Assembly (NCBI RefSeq): GCF_001945395.1
Contig: NZ_MSXV01000001.1
Location: forward strand, 1-64,000
Length of the DNA stretch: 64,000 nucleotides
From: Pseudomonas sp. PA15(2017)
GTDB taxonomy: Bacteria > Pseudomonadota > Gammaproteobacteria > Pseudomonadales > Pseudomonadaceae
Direction of reading: 5' to 3'
Made by a program: the position numbers and the translations under genes. This document shows, piece by piece, positions 10,368 through 20,884 of this stretch (position 1 is its first letter; every line of letters starts with the position of its first letter). The notes beneath the pieces were generated by a model. That model was not told the origin of the DNA. It worked only from the letters and a program-made list of their open reading frames with translations, and searched no databases.

Positions 10368-11241
10368 GGCGACTCTCGAAGCGGCGCAGCTCGCCGCTCA
10401 GCGGGTCGCTGAACGACAGCCCGCGGGCCAGCAGCTTCAGCGGCCGCCCGTAGTCGTCGGGTTCACCCTCGGCGCAGCTGACGTCGGGATAGAACGGATC
10501 GTTGAGGATCGGCGCGCCCAAGGCCGCCATATGCACCCGTAACTGATGCTTCTTGCCGGTGACCGGCTCCAGACCGTACAACCAGTGCTCGGCGCGTTTC
10601 TCGATGACCTCGACGCGCGTGCGGGTGTTCGCCACCCCCGCTGCCTCGCGCATGCGAAAGAACGGCTCCCCGGCCTCGAAGCGCGTCTCGCGCAACAGCG
10701 GAAACTGCAGCCCTGGCAAGGGAGCGGCCAGCGCCTCGTAGCGCTTGTCGATGGCGCGCTCGCGAAACATCGCCTGGTAGCGCCCGCGGGTCTGCGGGTT
10801 GCTGGAGAACAGCACCAGCCCGGCGGTGTGGCGGTCGATGCGGTGCAAGGGCACCAGATCGGCATTGCCGGTACGCTTGACCAGCCGCGCCAGCAAGGTC
10901 TGCTCGACGTAGGCGCCGGCCGGCATCACCGACAGGAAATGCGGCTTGTCGGCGACCAGAATGTGCTCATCGACATGCAGGATGGTTTCCTCGAAGGGAA
11001 TCAACGGCTCGGCGGGCACCTCACGGAAGTAATGTACGCGCAGGCCGACCCGGTAAGGGTGATCGACGCCTATGGGCGCGCCTTCGGCGTCCAGCACCCG
11101 GCCGCGGGCCATGCGCTCGAGCCAGACGTCCCGCGAAATCGCCGAGAAGTGCGCGCACAGACAGTCGAGCACCGTCGCCCAGTCGCCAGCGGGCAGGTGC
11201 AGCGTGCTGGGGCGTAGGATTGGCTGATCGGAGGGTGGCAT
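10357..11241 (-). CDS. RluA-family pseudouridine synthase
   Basis: This 294-residue enzyme isomerises uridine to pseudouridine in rRNA or tRNA. The catalytic aspartate lies in the family motif HRIDRHTAGLVLFS (about residues 133-146). The C-terminal KKHQLRVHMAALGAPILND is the conserved RluA signature. The N-terminal region is not a canonical S4 domain. It may be a subfamily of the RluA group found in pseudomonads; the target base cannot be told from the sequence. The gene runs convergent to the adenosyltransferase and downstream of the AEC permease, with about 22 bp between them, so they may share a transcript. Confidence 0.85.
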   Translation of the reverse strand: MPPSDQPILRPSTLHLPAGDWATVLDCLCAHFSAISRDVWLERMARGRVLDAEGAPIGVDHPYRVGLRVHYFREVPAEPLIPFEETILHVDEHILVADKPHFLSVMPAGAYVEQTLLARLVKRTGNADLVPLHRIDRHTAGLVLFSSNPQTRGRYQAMFRERAIDKRYEALAAPLPGLQFPLLRETRFEAGEPFFRMREAAGVANTRTRVEVIEKRAEHWLYGLEPVTGKKHQLRVHMAALGAPILNDPFYPDVSCAEGEPDDYGRPLKLLARGLSFSDPLSGELRRFESRLSL

Positions 11242-11263
11242 GCAAAGGCTCCAGGTGCGGTCG

Positions 11264-12193
11264 TCAGGGCGCGATCAGGTAGAGACAGATCGACAGCGTC
11301 ACCAGCGAGCCCAGTGTCGACAACAGAATGGTGCTCGACACCTCGGCACCGTCGCGGCGGTAGAACTCGGCAAGCATGAACGGACCGGTGCCGGTCGGCA
11401 GCGCGCTGAGCAGCAGCGCGGCGTGTGCCCACATCGGTGGCAGGCGGAACACGTAGACGGCCAATCCCCAGGTAATCAGCGGGTGAGCGACCAGCTTGAT
11501 CAGTACCAGGCCGGTGCCGCGCTGCTTCGGCCCCGCGTGCTTTTCAGCCAGGAACAAGCCAAGGGCGATGAGCGCGCAGGGCCCAGTGGCGGCGGCGAGC
11601 AGTTTGAGAAACTGGTGCAGGGGTGCCGGCAGCGGCTGCGCCGTGGCCGCCCACAGGCCACCGAGCAGCGGCGCCATGACGATGGGGTTCTTGAACAGCG
11701 CGACACCGACTTTGCGCACCGCGCCCAGCAGACTCTTTTCGTTCTGCAGGCCCACTTCGATGCACACCACCGCCAGGGCGAACAGCACGCAGATGACGAT
11801 CAGGCAGGCGATCAGCGCCGGCTCCATGCCGGCATCGCCGAATACCAGCAGGCACAGCGGAATGCCCATGTAACCGGTATTCGCGTAGGAGGCGCTGAGC
11901 CCACGCACGCTGGCGTCGGCGAGGCTGCCGGTACGGCGCAGGGCCACCAGCAGCACCAGAACGAAGAGCCCCAGGGTGGCGATGCCATAGGCGAGGATGA
12001 AGCCGGGCTGCCAGATATCGTCCCACACCACGGTGGCCATCGCCTCGAACAGCAGCGCCGGCAGGCACAGCCAGACCACCATGCGGTTGATCTCCGAGGC
12101 GGCGGTGGCGCCCAGCAGGCCCAGGCGCCGGCAGGCAAATCCGGCAAGGATCAGCGCGAAGACCGGCAGGATGACGTTGAGAACGGAGGCCAT
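11264..12193 (-). CDS. AEC family (auxin efflux carrier-like) permease
   Basis: The 309-residue membrane protein shows about ten hydrophobic segments in two halves, the layout of the AEC family of bacterial organic-acid or amino-acid exporters. The segment ASYANTGYMGIPLCLLVFG matches the conserved N-x-GYxGIPL core motif, and KNPIVMAPLLGG marks the central loop. Plant auxin efflux is only a family name here; bacterial members include malate or other carboxylate carriers. The substrate is unknown. It sits between the Nudix-ThiE fusion and the pseudouridine-synthase gene, all on the minus strand. Confidence 0.85.
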   Translation of the reverse strand: MASVLNVILPVFALILAGFACRRLGLLGATAASEINRMVVWLCLPALLFEAMATVVWDDIWQPGFILAYGIATLGLFVLVLLVALRRTGSLADASVRGLSASYANTGYMGIPLCLLVFGDAGMEPALIACLIVICVLFALAVVCIEVGLQNEKSLLGAVRKVGVALFKNPIVMAPLLGGLWAATAQPLPAPLHQFLKLLAAATGPCALIALGLFLAEKHAGPKQRGTGLVLIKLVAHPLITWGLAVYVFRLPPMWAHAALLLSALPTGTGPFMLAEFYRRDGAEVSSTILLSTLGSLVTLSICLYLIAP

Positions 12194-12263
12194 GGGCCGT
12201 GAATCACTCGAAAACGGGACGCCGCAGGGTAGGCGCTACGGCCTGCTGACACAAGCGCAGCCG

Positions 12264-13214
12264 TCAGTGTTGAGGCTCGGACCAGAACGCACGAATCCCG
12301 GCGACGCCCTGGGCACCGGCCTGCCAGGCCTGCTCGGCCTGCTGTGGGCCGACACCGCCGAGCAGGTAGCACGGCTGGTTGAAGCCCTTCAACAAGTCGG
12401 TCGCCTGCTGCCAACCCAGCGGAGGGGCATCGGGATGGCTGGCAGTGGCCTGCAGAGGCGACAGGGTGACGAAATCGGCTCCGATTTGCGAGGCCAGTTC
12501 GAGTTCTTCGGCACTGTGGCAGGAAGCGGCCAGCCAGCGGCCCTCGGGCAGCGGACGGCCCTTGCTGGCGTACTTGCGTAGCTGCTCGGCGGTGAGGTGC
12601 CAGCCGGCTGCGGGGAAATCGCCCAGCCACTCCAGCGGGCCCTTGAGCATCAACTGCGCCTTGCCGGCGCAGAGCCCCTGGACGTCCACGGCGATATCGC
12701 GGTACTGGGCGTCGAACATCGCCGGCGCGCGCAGCTGGATCAGGCGAATACCGTTGGCAATCGCTGCCCGCACGCCTGCAAGCAGCTCGGGGCCGTCCAA
12801 CCCTTCCGGGGTGATCAGGTAATGTTCGGGCAGCCGAGCAGCCGCGACGATCGGTCGGTTGGCGGCAGGAAATTCATAGTCGCCCAATTGCCGTGCGCTG
12901 ACCCACGCCAGCGGCTGACCTTCGGCGCCGTGGGGTTCATCAGCGAAGCGGCTGACTTCCCAGACGTCCAGCAGCACATGCTTGTCGCTGTAATCGTGGC
13001 GCACCTGGATAAGCGGCCGCGCCGCCTCCACGGTAATGCCCAGCTCCTCGTGCAGCTCGCGCGACAGCGCCGCGAGAACGGCTTCGCCCTCCTCGACCTT
13101 GCCGCCCGGAAACTCCCAGAGCCCGCCCTGGTGTTTGTCGTCAGGGCGCTTGGCAATCAGGATTCGGTCATCGTCACCGCGGATTACCGCTGCCGCTACA
13201 TGCACGCGTTTCAC
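12264..13214 (-). CDS. Nudix hydrolase (MutT-like) fused to ThiE-like domain
   Basis: The 316-residue protein has an N-terminal MutT-type Nudix domain with a complete Nudix box (G-x5-E-x7-REL-x-EE-x-G, about residues 37-60). It probably removes 8-oxo-dGTP from the nucleotide pool. The C-terminal half (from about residue 128, HYLITPEGLDG) resembles thiamine-phosphate synthase. However, it has IQLRAP where ThiE has a lysine-containing QxRxK motif, and it lacks the usual Asp/Asn substrate residues, so thiamine synthesis is doubtful. The fusion is common in gammaproteobacteria. The GTG at 13214 follows AAGGAG by 5 nt and sits 2 nt after the GST stop. A longer ATG reading would run deep into the GST gene. 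Confidence 0.87.
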   Translation of the reverse strand: MKRVHVAAAVIRGDDDRILIAKRPDDKHQGGLWEFPGGKVEEGEAVLAALSRELHEELGITVEAARPLIQVRHDYSDKHVLLDVWEVSRFADEPHGAEGQPLAWVSARQLGDYEFPAANRPIVAAARLPEHYLITPEGLDGPELLAGVRAAIANGIRLIQLRAPAMFDAQYRDIAVDVQGLCAGKAQLMLKGPLEWLGDFPAAGWHLTAEQLRKYASKGRPLPEGRWLAASCHSAEELELASQIGADFVTLSPLQATASHPDAPPLGWQQATDLLKGFNQPCYLLGGVGPQQAEQAWQAGAQGVAGIRAFWSEPQH

Positions 13215-13216
13215 GT

Positions 13217-13843
13217 CTACTCCTTCAAAGCTGCCTGCAACCAGCGCTGGAACGCCGGCCACTGAAAAATGGTGTCCACGTAGGCCGCTGCATCCGCCGG
13301 AAGTTGCACGCCATAGCTGCGCAGCCGGCTGGCGACCGGGGCGAAATAGGCATCGGCGATGCTGACCTCGCCGAACAGGTACGCACCGCCCTGGCCGAAG
13401 CGCTCGCGGCAGCCGGCCCACAACGCGACGACACGCTGGATATCGTGCTTGACGTCGTCCGCCACGCTGGCCAGCGGCGCGTTACGCTGCATGTCCATCG
13501 GCATATGGCTGCGCAGCGCGCCGAAGCCGCTGTGCATCTCCGCGCAGACCGAGCGGGCCATGGCGCGGGCGGCCACATCACGCGGCCAGAGGGCCACCTC
13601 GGGATAGCGCTCGGCCAGGTATTCGGCGATCGCCAGGGAATCCCAGATCACCCCGGCATCCTCGGTTTTGAGCACCGGCACCTTGGCGGTGGGCGAATGC
13701 TCGAGCAGCCGCGCGTGGGTGTCGGCCCGAAACAGCGGCACCAGGGTTTCCTGGTACGCCGCGCCGCTGAGCTCGAGCAGCAGCCAGCCGCGCAGCGACC
13801 AGGACGAGTAATTCTTGTTGCCTATCACCAGTTCGAGCGACAT
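13217..13843 (-). CDS. Glutathione S-transferase family protein
   Basis: The 208-residue protein has an N-terminal thioredoxin-like GST domain. It contains the glutathione-contact region NYSSWSLRGWLLLE, the cis-proline segment KVPVLKTEDAGVIWDSLAIAEYLAERYP and a C-terminal all-helical domain (GEVSIADAYFAPVASRL). The S-S-W motif places it with bacterial YfcF/Zeta-like GSTs rather than alpha or mu types. The gene is directly upstream of and translationally close to the Nudix fusion, as in P. aeruginosa PA4401-PA4400, which suggests a shared role in detoxification. The substrate is unknown. Confidence 0.88.
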   Translation of the reverse strand: MSLELVIGNKNYSSWSLRGWLLLELSGAAYQETLVPLFRADTHARLLEHSPTAKVPVLKTEDAGVIWDSLAIAEYLAERYPEVALWPRDVAARAMARSVCAEMHSGFGALRSHMPMDMQRNAPLASVADDVKHDIQRVVALWAGCRERFGQGGAYLFGEVSIADAYFAPVASRLRSYGVQLPADAAAYVDTIFQWPAFQRWLQAALKE

Positions 13844-13906
13844 CTATTTCTCCAGCGATCAGAAGGAACAGAACGACAGCTTCGCCGTTGGCTGCCGGCA
13901 AGGCAA

Positions 13907-13942
13907 ATTCCGCTCGCTCATGGGGCCATGCGCGAGCGGAAT
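13907..13942 (-). terminator. Long palindrome between argJ and the GST gene
   Basis: The outer arms ATTCCGCTCGC (13907-13917) and GCGAGCGGAAT (13932-13942) pair perfectly, and an inner CATGG/CCATG pair extends the stem past a single mismatch. On the minus strand the hairpin lies between the argJ stop and the GST start and is followed by a short T-containing stretch (AATTTG). It is probably the argJ terminator, though the uridine run is weak. Confidence 0.5.
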
Positions 13943-13980
13943 GAACGCGCCAGCCGCCCTGTCGGCGACCGGCACGAGGA

Positions 13981-15198
13981 TCAGGTGCGGTATTCGGCGT
14001 TGATCTTCACGTACTCGTGAGACAGGTCGGTGGTCCAGATGGTCTCGCTGCAAGTGCCACGGCCCAGCTCGATGCGGATGGTGATTTCCTCTTCGGCCAT
14101 CACCGCGGAGCCCTGCTCTTCGGTGTAGGTCGCGGCGCGGCAGCCCTTGCTGGCGATGCACACCTCGCCCAGGAACACGTCGATCTTGCTGACGTCCAGT
14201 TGGGCCACGCCGGCACGGCCGACGGCGGCGAGGATGCGCCCCCAGTTGGGGTCGGAGGCGAACAGCGCGGTCTTGATCAGCGGCGAATGGGCCACCGCAT
14301 AGCCGACGTCCAGGCATTCCTGGTGCGTCGCCCCGCCGTTGACCTGCACGGTGACGAACTTGGTAGCGCCTTCGCCATCACGAACGATGGCCTGAGCCAC
14401 GTCCATGCACACCTCGAATACCGCCTGCTTCAACGCGGCGAACAGCGCGCCGCTGGCCTGGGTGATTTCCGGTAGGGCCGCCTTGCCGGTGGCGATCAGC
14501 ATGCAGCAGTCGTTGGTGGAGGTATCACCGTCGATGGTGATGCGGTTGAACGACTTGTTCGCGGCGTCACGCAGCAGGTCCTGCAACACGCCCTGGGCGA
14601 CCTTGGCGTCGGTGGCGATATAGCCGAGCATGGTGGCCATGTTCGGCTTGATCATGCCCGCACCCTTACTGATGCCGGTAACGGTGACGGTCACGCCCTC
14701 GTGGGTGAACTGGCGGCTGGCACCCTTGGGCAGCGTGTCGGTGGTCATGATGCCGGTGGCGGCATCGGCCCAGTTGTTTTCGGAGAGGTTGTCCAGCGCG
14801 GCCTGCAGGGCGCCTTCGATTTTCTCGACCGGCAGCGGCTCGCCGATTACGCCGGTGGAGAACGGCAGCACTTCGCTCTCATCCACACCGGCCAGGCCGG
14901 CCAGGCTGGCGCAGGTGCGCGTGGCGTTCTGCAGGCCCGGCTCACCGGTTCCGGCATTGGCATTACCGGTATTGGTCAGCAGGTAGCGCACGCTGCCGGA
15001 CGCCCGCTTCTTGGCCAGAATCACCGGCGCCGCGCAGAACGCGTTGAGGGTGAACACCCCCGCCACGCTGCTGCCCTCGGCACAGCGCATCACCACCACA
15101 TCCTTGCGCCCCGGGCGCTTGATGCCGGCGGAGGCGATGCCCAGCTCGAAACCTGGAACCGGATGCAGGGTAGACAGCGGGCCAAGACCAACAGCCAT
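13981..15198 (-). CDS. argJ: Bifunctional ornithine acetyltransferase / N-acetylglutamate synthase
   Basis: ArgJ recycles the acetyl group from N-acetylornithine to glutamate in arginine biosynthesis. The 405-residue precursor is full length. It carries the autocleavage motif [12 protein letters not shown], where the threonine nucleophile of the beta chain lies at the alpha/beta processing site near residue 190. The N-terminus ([22 protein letters not shown]) and C-terminus ([14 protein letters not shown]) are characteristic. Whether it accepts acetyl-CoA cannot be judged from the sequence. It lies downstream of secA, separated by the secA terminator, in the same order as P. aeruginosa PA4403-PA4402. 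Confidence 0.95.
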   Translation of the reverse strand: MAVGLGPLSTLHPVPGFELGIASAGIKRPGRKDVVVMRCAEGSSVAGVFTLNAFCAAPVILAKKRASGSVRYLLTNTGNANAGTGEPGLQNATRTCASLAGLAGVDESEVLPFSTGVIGEPLPVEKIEGALQAALDNLSENNWADAATGIMTTDTLPKGASRQFTHEGVTVTVTGISKGAGMIKPNMATMLGYIATDAKVAQGVLQDLLRDAANKSFNRITIDGDTSTNDCCMLIATGKAALPEITQASGALFAALKQAVFEVCMDVAQAIVRDGEGATKFVTVQVNGGATHQECLDVGYAVAHSPLIKTALFASDPNWGRILAAVGRAGVAQLDVSKIDVFLGEVCIASKGCRAATYTEEQGSAVMAEEEITIRIELGRGTCSETIWTTDLSHEYVKINAEYRT

Positions 15199-15247
15199 GG
15201 GAGAGCTCCTCGAATTAGGTGGATGGGCACAGCATGTTCGATGCGAA

Positions 15248-15280
15248 AACGCCGCGAAGGGCTAGACCCTTCGCGGCGTT
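15248..15280 (-). terminator. Terminator of secA
   Basis: A perfect 14-bp stem (15248-15261 with 15267-15280) with a 5-nt loop lies 25 bp beyond the secA stop on the minus strand. On that strand it is followed by TTTTC, as expected for intrinsic termination. Confidence 0.88.
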
Positions 15281-15305
15281 TGGACGTTTCACGGCATTGC
15301 GTTGA

Positions 15306-18041
<2,736 letters not shown>

Positions 18042-18124
18042 ATCGACAGGATCTTCCACGCTATGAATGGAGGGCGGCCCCGTGAGTCGCCCATGCAGCC
18101 CTTATGGCTGCGTGCGAAGAGGGC

Positions 18125-18152
18125 ATTCTACCCGGAAACGGAATTGAAGAAA
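18125..18152 (-). promoter_or_regulatory. Candidate secA promoter
   Basis: On the minus strand a good -10 (TAGAAT, 18125-18130) lies about 85 bp upstream of the secA start. A weak -35 (TTTCTT, 18147-18152) sits at 16-bp spacing. The position fits a secA promoter, but the -35 match is poor. Confidence 0.4.
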
Positions 18153-18186
18153 GAGCGCGATTGGCACAGGGCCATCGGCGCAGTGC

Positions 18187-18206
18187 GAGCCGGCCTTGGC
18201 CGGCTC
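18187..18206 (-). terminator. GC-rich hairpin after the M23 peptidase gene
   Basis: The perfect inverted repeat GAGCCGGCC-TT-GGCCGGCTC begins immediately after the stop codon of the minus-strand peptidase gene. It lacks a T-run, so it may stabilise the 3' end or pause polymerase rather than act as a complete intrinsic terminator. Confidence 0.4.
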
Positions 18207-18208
18207 GA

Positions 18209-19135
18209 TCAGGGCTCGTCGCTGACGCGGGCGATGTAGCTGTGCGGATTGACCAGCGCGCCGTTGCGAGTGACTTCGAAGTGCACGTGATTACCGGTGG
18301 AGCGCCCGCTGCTGCCGACCGTGGCGATCGCCTGGCCGCGCTGGACCAGATCGCCGACCTGCACGATGTTGCTGCGGTTGTGTGCGTACAGGGTGACGTA
18401 GCCATCGGCATGGCTGATTTCCACGGTGTTGCCATAGCCGTTGCGGCGCCCGGCGAAGGTCACCACGCCGGCACCGACCGCTACCACGTCGCTGCCCGCC
18501 TTGGCGGCGAAGTCCACGCCCTTGTGCATGCTGATGCGCCCGGTCAGCGGGTCGATGCGCCGACCGAATGGCGACGATACGTAGCCCTGCAGTACCGGGT
18601 GACCAGACAACATGGTCGCCTCGTCGAGACGGCGGTCGGCCAGCAGTTGCTCCAGTACTTCGAGCTGCTGTTCGCGGCTGTTCATGCGCAGGGCCAGTTC
18701 ATCGAGCGTGCTCAAGAACGGCGGCGGCGCATAAGCCGCCCCGCCGATCGGCTCCTCCGGGCCGCCCTGCCCCACACCCAGCGAGAAATCGAATTCGCTG
18801 GCGTCCAGCTCGGCCAGCTCGGTAAGCCGCTCGCCCAGAGCATCGAGCCGGGTCAGACGCGCTTGCAGCTCGGCGACGTGGGCGGCGAAAGCATCCAGTT
18901 GGCGCTGGGCGTCGACGCGCACCGCACCGACTTCCTCGCGCTGGGCATCGAGCGCCTGGCTGACCACCGCGCTGTCCAATACCGGCCCTGGTTGCGGCGC
19001 CATCCAGGCACCCAGTGCCGCACCGCCGCCCACCGCCAGCACGGTCAACAGCCCCAGGCCGGCTCCAAGCCAGCGCAGATCGAAGCTGAGCGAGCGCGCG
19101 GCGCCATGGCGTCGGCTGAGTAAAATGATGTGCAT
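18209..19135 (-). CDS. M23 family metallopeptidase, membrane anchored
   Basis: The 308-residue protein starts with a cytoplasmic N-terminus and a single membrane helix (about residues 27-48). A predicted coiled coil of about 100 residues (QALDAQREEVGAVRVDAQRQ onward) follows. The C-terminal LytM/M23 domain has the zinc and active-site motifs HKGVDF and HVHFE. The catalytic residues are intact, so peptidoglycan endopeptidase activity is plausible. The ATG at 19135 gives MHIILLSRRHGAARS; the longer open frame would overlap the divergent DUF721 gene. It corresponds to P. aeruginosa PA4404/4405 neighbourhood genes between lpxC and secA. Confidence 0.88.
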   Translation of the reverse strand: MHIILLSRRHGAARSLSFDLRWLGAGLGLLTVLAVGGGAALGAWMAPQPGPVLDSAVVSQALDAQREEVGAVRVDAQRQLDAFAAHVAELQARLTRLDALGERLTELAELDASEFDFSLGVGQGGPEEPIGGAAYAPPPFLSTLDELALRMNSREQQLEVLEQLLADRRLDEATMLSGHPVLQGYVSSPFGRRIDPLTGRISMHKGVDFAAKAGSDVVAVGAGVVTFAGRRNGYGNTVEISHADGYVTLYAHNRSNIVQVGDLVQRGQAIATVGSSGRSTGNHVHFEVTRNGALVNPHSYIARVSDEP

Positions 19136-19223
19136 GACATCCCCATCTGAAAAAAGTGGAACCCGAGCGGTCAGCAGAGGTTCTGCTACCATGACGGCCC
19201 CAAAACGCTGCAGGCTTCCTGCC

Positions 19224-19682
19224 ATGAGTTTTCGTCCCTTGCCGGCCAAGGCGCCCGCCGCGCTCCTGCGCGAGGCGAAGCCGCTGAAAGCCCTGTTCAA
19301 TCAGGCTCAACGCCTCGACCACCTGCAACAGGTGGTGGAGAGCCAGCTGCAGCCTGCCGCCCGTGAACACTGTCGCGTGGCATCGTGGCGGGAGGGCTGT
19401 CTGCTGCTGATCGTCACCGATGGTCACTGGGCCACACGGCTGCGTTATCAGCAAAAACGCCTGCAACGACAGTTGCAGGCGCTCGAAACGTTCGCGACCT
19501 TAACGAAAATCCTCTTTAAGGTGCAACCTTCCAGCGGCGAGAAACGCGAGGCGCCACGGCCTTTCGAGCTGTCCGACAGCGCCGCCGACAGCATCCAGGA
19601 AACCGCCGAAGGGGTCAGCGATCCGCGCCTGAAAGCTGCCCTGGAGCGCCTCGCCAGCCATCGTCGGCGCAGCGATTGCTAA
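19224..19682 (+). CDS. DUF721 (DciA-like) protein
   Basis: The 152-residue protein carries the DUF721 domain. This has a KH-like N-terminal half (LDHLQQVVESQLQPAAREHCRVASWREGCLLLIVTDG, considered in parts) and a variable basic tail. Family members include DciA, the ancestral loader that delivers the DnaB helicase in bacteria lacking DnaC, so a role in replication initiation is plausible. In many pseudomonads dciA lies beside lpxC and secA, as here. The ATG at 19224 gives MSFRPLPAKAP and the expected family length; upstream ATGs would overlap the divergent peptidase. A 15-bp perfect inverted repeat (19173-19187) lies in the divergent promoter region. Confidence 0.82.
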   Translation: MSFRPLPAKAPAALLREAKPLKALFNQAQRLDHLQQVVESQLQPAAREHCRVASWREGCLLLIVTDGHWATRLRYQQKRLQRQLQALETFATLTKILFKVQPSSGEKREAPRPFELSDSAADSIQETAEGVSDPRLKAALERLASHRRRSDC

Positions 19683-19806
19683 ACCGGTCAGCTGGTTAGA
19701 TTCGCCAACGACGAGCGCCATGAAAATGACAACCTGATACCCGATGCGTGCCTGGCGCGCCTCGCATGCCTCCGTGGCCGTCTGTCGGGCTACCTGATCG
19801 CAGCAT

Positions 19807-19833
19807 AAAAAAAGGCCACCCGAAGGTGGCCTT
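19807..19833 (-). terminator. Terminator of lpxC
   Basis: The stem AAGGCCACC-CGAA-GGTGGCCTT (19812-19833) is followed on the minus strand by a run of T residues (19807-19813). It lies 29 bp beyond the lpxC stop, and its stable tetraloop-type hairpin fits an intrinsic terminator at the end of the dcw/lpxC region. Confidence 0.9.
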
Positions 19834-19861
19834 GGAAGCGATAAAACTAGGAGAGATTGCC

Positions 19862-20773
19862 TTACACCGCCGCAGCCGGGCGCATGTAAGAGATCGGAGC
19901 AGTGTCGGCGTCTTCGAACGTCACCGTTTCCCAAGCATCCGGCTGTGCGATCAAGGCTCGCAGCAGACGATTGTTCAGGCCGTGGCCGGATTTGTAGCCG
20001 CGGAACTCACCGATCAGGCTGTTGCCGAGCAGATAAAGGTCACCGATCGCATCGAGAATCTTGTGCCTGACGAATTCGTCCTCGTAACGCAGGCCGTCTT
20101 CGTTGAGCACACCGTCTTCGTCCACCACGATGGCATTGTCCACACTGCCGCCGCGTGCCAGGTTATGCGAACGCAGGAATTCGATATCACGCATGAAACC
20201 GAAGGTGCGGGCACGGCTGACTTCCTTGACGAACGAGGTGCTGGAAAAATCGACACTCGCGGTCTTGGTGCGGTCGTGGAATACCGGGTGATCGAAGTCG
20301 ATCTCGAAACTCACCTTGAAGCCATCGAACGGAACGAAGGTGGCGCGCTTGTCGCCGTCCGTCACGGTCACTTCACGGGTGATGCGGATGAACTTCTTGG
20401 GGGCGTCCTGCTCTTGCAGACCAGCCGACTGAATCAGGAAAACGAAGGGACCCGCACTGCCGTCCATGATCGGCACTTCACAGGCAGAGAGCTCGACGTA
20501 GGCGTTATCGATGCCCAGGCCAGCCATGGCCGAGAGCAGGTGCTCTACCGTATCCACCTTGATATCACCATTGACCAGCGTGGTCGACATGGTGGTCTCG
20601 CCGACGTTCAGGGCGTGCCCCTTGACCTCCACCACAGGGTCGAGGTCGGTACGGCGGAACACGATACCGGTATCCACCGGAGCCGGCTTCAGGGTCAGGT
20701 AAACCTTCTCCCCGGAGTGCAGGCCGATACCCGTGGCGCGGATGATGTTCTTCAGGGTGCGTTGTCTGATCAT
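19862..20773 (-). CDS. lpxC: UDP-3-O-acyl-N-acetylglucosamine deacetylase
   Basis: LpxC catalyses the committed step of lipid A synthesis, a zinc-dependent deacetylation. The 303-residue protein has full family length. It shows the zinc ligand motif VEHLLSA (H78), a second metal motif [10 protein letters not shown] (about 236-245, H and D ligands), and [21 protein letters not shown] at the N-terminus. It lies downstream of ftsZ with its own likely promoter in the 111-bp gap, as in P. aeruginosa, where its level is also controlled by FtsH proteolysis; ftsH itself lies at 55.5-57.4 kb in this window. Confidence 0.96.
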   Translation of the reverse strand: MIRQRTLKNIIRATGIGLHSGEKVYLTLKPAPVDTGIVFRRTDLDPVVEVKGHALNVGETTMSTTLVNGDIKVDTVEHLLSAMAGLGIDNAYVELSACEVPIMDGSAGPFVFLIQSAGLQEQDAPKKFIRITREVTVTDGDKRATFVPFDGFKVSFEIDFDHPVFHDRTKTASVDFSSTSFVKEVSRARTFGFMRDIEFLRSHNLARGGSVDNAIVVDEDGVLNEDGLRYEDEFVRHKILDAIGDLYLLGNSLIGEFRGYKSGHGLNNRLLRALIAQPDAWETVTFEDADTAPISYMRPAAAV

Positions 20774-20824
20774 GGGTCTGGCCGCTTTACGCTAGGTGCG
20801 AATTGTTTTCAACAAAGGCTGGCG

Positions 20825-20853
20825 ATAATAGCAGAACCGACCTTTGCTGAACA
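20825..20853 (-). promoter_or_regulatory. Candidate lpxC promoter
   Basis: Between ftsZ and lpxC the minus strand has a -10-like TATTAT (20825-20830) about 52 bp upstream of the lpxC start. A weak -35 (TGTTCA, 20848-20853) sits at 17-bp spacing. Position supports it; the -35 does not. Confidence 0.33.
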
Positions 20854-20884
20854 CCAATCACCTTCATGCTCCTGATAGATTTCA

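Noticed and set aside
18042-18059. A GTG start for SecA six codons upstream of the chosen ATG
   Set aside because: The family begins [11 protein letters not shown], and the extra residues MEDPVD are not expected.
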